Assembly: GCA_003254905.1 (NCBI GenBank)
Contig: QANU01107566.1
Span: 773,127-837,126, forward strand
Direction of reading: 5' to 3'
Length of the DNA stretch: 64,000 nucleotides
Source of the DNA: Nissolia schottii
Lineage: Eukaryota > Streptophyta > Magnoliopsida > Fabales > Fabaceae
Each line of letters starts with the position of its first letter. Position 1 is the stretch's first letter. Below the pieces are notes generated by a model, which saw nothing but the letters and a program-made list of their open reading frames with translations, did not search any database and was not told the origin of the DNA. A program made the position numbers and the translations under genes. Below, one piece after another: positions 62,185 to 64,000 of this stretch.

Positions 62185-64000
62185 TCATCGTTTATTTACA
62201 AACTCATACATCGGTTGTGAAGGCTCATTCATGTGACGGCTGTTTGTAGCTGCACCACTGCTTATAGTTGCATCGTTGCTACTAGCTTGCTCATTATTAC
62301 CTAGACATCCCATTATTTGTTGCGCTCTTCTCTGCACTCATCACACTCCCCTTGTAAAAATGTTTCCCCTTCTACTAATGCTAGACAACGGTTGGCTCAG
62401 AGTTGACATCATTCTTTCATAGTCGACATTGGCTCCTCCGTCCCCGTTAACCTTGTTGAAGAACTCATCATGTGTCAAGTTTGTACCATCCATGTTGGCA
62501 ACATTCGATGCGTCCTTTAGTGGCTCATTTAGATTAAATGGCTGTCTAATTCCAGTGCCAGAACCTGAAGGCTCAAAAAAACCTCTGCTTATGGCTACAC
62601 AAAAATCTGCATCAATAGATCTTCTTGGTGATCGTACACATGGCTCACTAGAAGAAGATCCTACATGGAAAGACCTCTAAGAATGTGACTATTTGCCACT
62701 ACACCCTTCACCAGCAAGAGAAAATTGTGTGTCAGGTTTGTATGGAGATGGAGTCACTTCAAAATATGAAGTTTATTCTGACGAGGTTGAGACAAAGAGG
62801 GACTAGGGTTCAACAATTCGAAGTTCTCATCAATTTGTTACAGTTGCTAAGTCATGGCCCAAGATGGCATATCGATGTATTGTACGCTTAACAAAGTCGA
62901 CAATTGAGTGTTAAAATTCGGTTGCATGGCCGACTCTGGGACATAGTCTTGGTGCAGCGGTAAGGGGACAGCTGACAAAGAAACCATGTTGGGGTAGCTG
63001 AGCAAAGAAACCCTGCGAGATCCCTAGGGCATAGAAACCTTGCGGGGCGCCCAGTTCATAGAAACCCTACGCAGATGCATCACCAAATTCATGTGGTAGG
63101 GGCACATTACATGTGGTGGTGAGGGAAAATATGTTTTCCAAACATCAGGTAGTTTTTGATGATTGTGTATCTGCTTAAGAAATCTTCAGTCATTCTCCAT
63201 ATACCAATGTCAGTACTGCATGGTGGGTCTATAAGTTGCTCTATAACTAGTGCTATTCGATTCACCCATCTCTGAATCCACTGATAATGTCTTTGCATCC
63301 AATTTATCAATACTATTACATGAGGATTTCCCTTCAGATCACAATTATGTGTGTTACCCAGAATATTGCAGCTAGGCCCATCATCCATCATCTGAACAAG
63401 ACCAAATTGCTGCATAATGTGATCAACCGCATGCCACTCAATAATCTTAAAGCAAATGAGTGGACATACTACTGATCACATAGATTGTTTTATCCTCACA
63501 TCTATTGGGATGATTACAATAACTTGCGATTGTCGATATGGTTGTCATATAAACTGCATCTAAATAATAAGTTAGATACAAATATTAACACAATTGTTTA
63601 CAATATTTTAATTAATCGCTACCTCATCTGGTTCCATATCATCTGTGGTGGTTCTTATTTCTTTGATATTTCTAGGATGGACACTAGGAACATACATATG
63701 ATTTGCCCATCTGCAAATTATTGTATTAATTAAATTGACAATATAAAAAAATAAGATATATTAAAAATAATTAAATATCGTTGGTGTCATGCAAATAAAC
63801 TTTTACCTTGACGCAAGGGGAAATTGGTATTGGTCTAGGTTCTGCGGTATGGGAGCAAGTTTGGGAAATCTATAGAATGCCCATGTTTGAAGGAGCTTCA
63901 TGAAAATGTTGTTTCCTTTACATATAGTGTGTGTAACATGACATAAAAATCTATCAAGTATATCAATGACAGTTGAACCCCAACTATACGACCCGACGGC
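62185..64000 (-). pseudogene. Plant mobile domain (PMD, MAIN/MAIL-like) gene, decayed and cut by the window end
   Basis: On the minus strand from base 64000, SYSWGSTVIDILDRFLCH leads to LLQTWAFYRFPKLAPIPQ, ending at a GT donor after 63807. Exon 63710-63623 encodes RWANHMYVPSVHPRNIKEI. From 63559 the third exon reads FI*QPY, then CPLICFKIIEWHAVDHIMQQ and PPCSTDIGIW. This order (trimmed L-W-x-R-F, W-x-PY, PLICF..VEWH, QFG) is the signature of PF10536 PMD proteins, the aminotransferase-like or 'phosphatase 7 long form' relatives. Two Trp codons have become TGA. Downstream, a Pro/Ser-rich tail can be followed through frame shifts to GTGIRQPFNLNEPLKDASNV and a final ...PMYEFVNKR stop at 62185. The N-terminal part lies beyond the window. 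PMD proteins act in silencing and genome stability in Arabidopsis and are often found in transposons. Confidence 0.75.

Noticed and set aside
1..64000. Search for conserved microRNA precursors, tRNA and rRNA genes, CRISPR arrays and bacterial-type operons
   Set aside because: No familiar mature miRNA sequence, intact tRNA or rRNA was seen by eye; the window is plant nuclear DNA, so prokaryotic features are not expected.

Overview
This is AT-rich plant nuclear DNA. The coding genes are split by many GT-AG introns and carry long UTRs, and the space between them is full of microsatellites, MITEs, LTR remnants, a SINE and a LINE scrap. The three intact genes belong to conserved plant families. 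Several repeat types, such as the terminal repeats built on GGGACTAAAA, remind me of legume genomes (Phaseolus/Vigna/Glycine-like), but that is an inference and I cannot name the species. It is a draft assembly: N gaps lie at 19639-20054, 36830-37684 and 59259-60035, with single Ns at 2563 and 38774.

Layout. 1-15.6 kb: no gene I can support. It holds AT microsatellites, a near-perfect foldback MITE with an 8-bp target duplication (4038-4320), old LTR-like sequence (7.6-10.1 kb) and a CACTA-like end with degenerate subrepeats (8.9-9.5 kb). 15.7-24.9 kb (+): a complete BIM1-type bHLH transcription factor, 560 aa, with a GC-AG intron inside the bHLH region and a Stowaway-like MITE in another intron. 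25.3-29.1 kb: a second copy of the old LTR-like sequence, then a 955-bp TRIM-like retroelement. 30.8-33.7 kb (-): a complete O-fucosyltransferase-family (GT106-like) Golgi protein, 527 aa, 8 exons. 36.4-37.8 kb: a terminal-inverted-repeat element. 39.5-43.0 kb: a 3.4-kb solo LTR with a perfect 5-bp duplication. 45.9-46.1 kb: a tRNA-type SINE with a 13-bp duplication. 48.6-48.9 kb: a 5'-truncated LINE. 50.1-55.1 kb (-): a complete BSD-domain gene, 275 aa, 6 coding exons, the last only 24 nt, with two MITEs in its introns. 57.8-58.1 kb: a hAT-type MITE. 58.4-64.0 kb: a decayed Mutator-like (MULE) transposase (+) meeting, tail to tail with an 81-bp gap, a decayed plant-mobile-domain (PMD) gene (-) that runs off the window.

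The three housekeeping-type genes are not functionally linked: a brassinosteroid-related transcription factor, a Golgi glycosyltransferase and a BSD protein. The most interesting region is the right end, where the transposase/PMD pairing suggests a transposon that carried or captured a PMD gene. Both genes are broken by stops and frame changes, so this copy looks dead. All coordinates, splice phases and motifs were worked out by hand; no database search was run.
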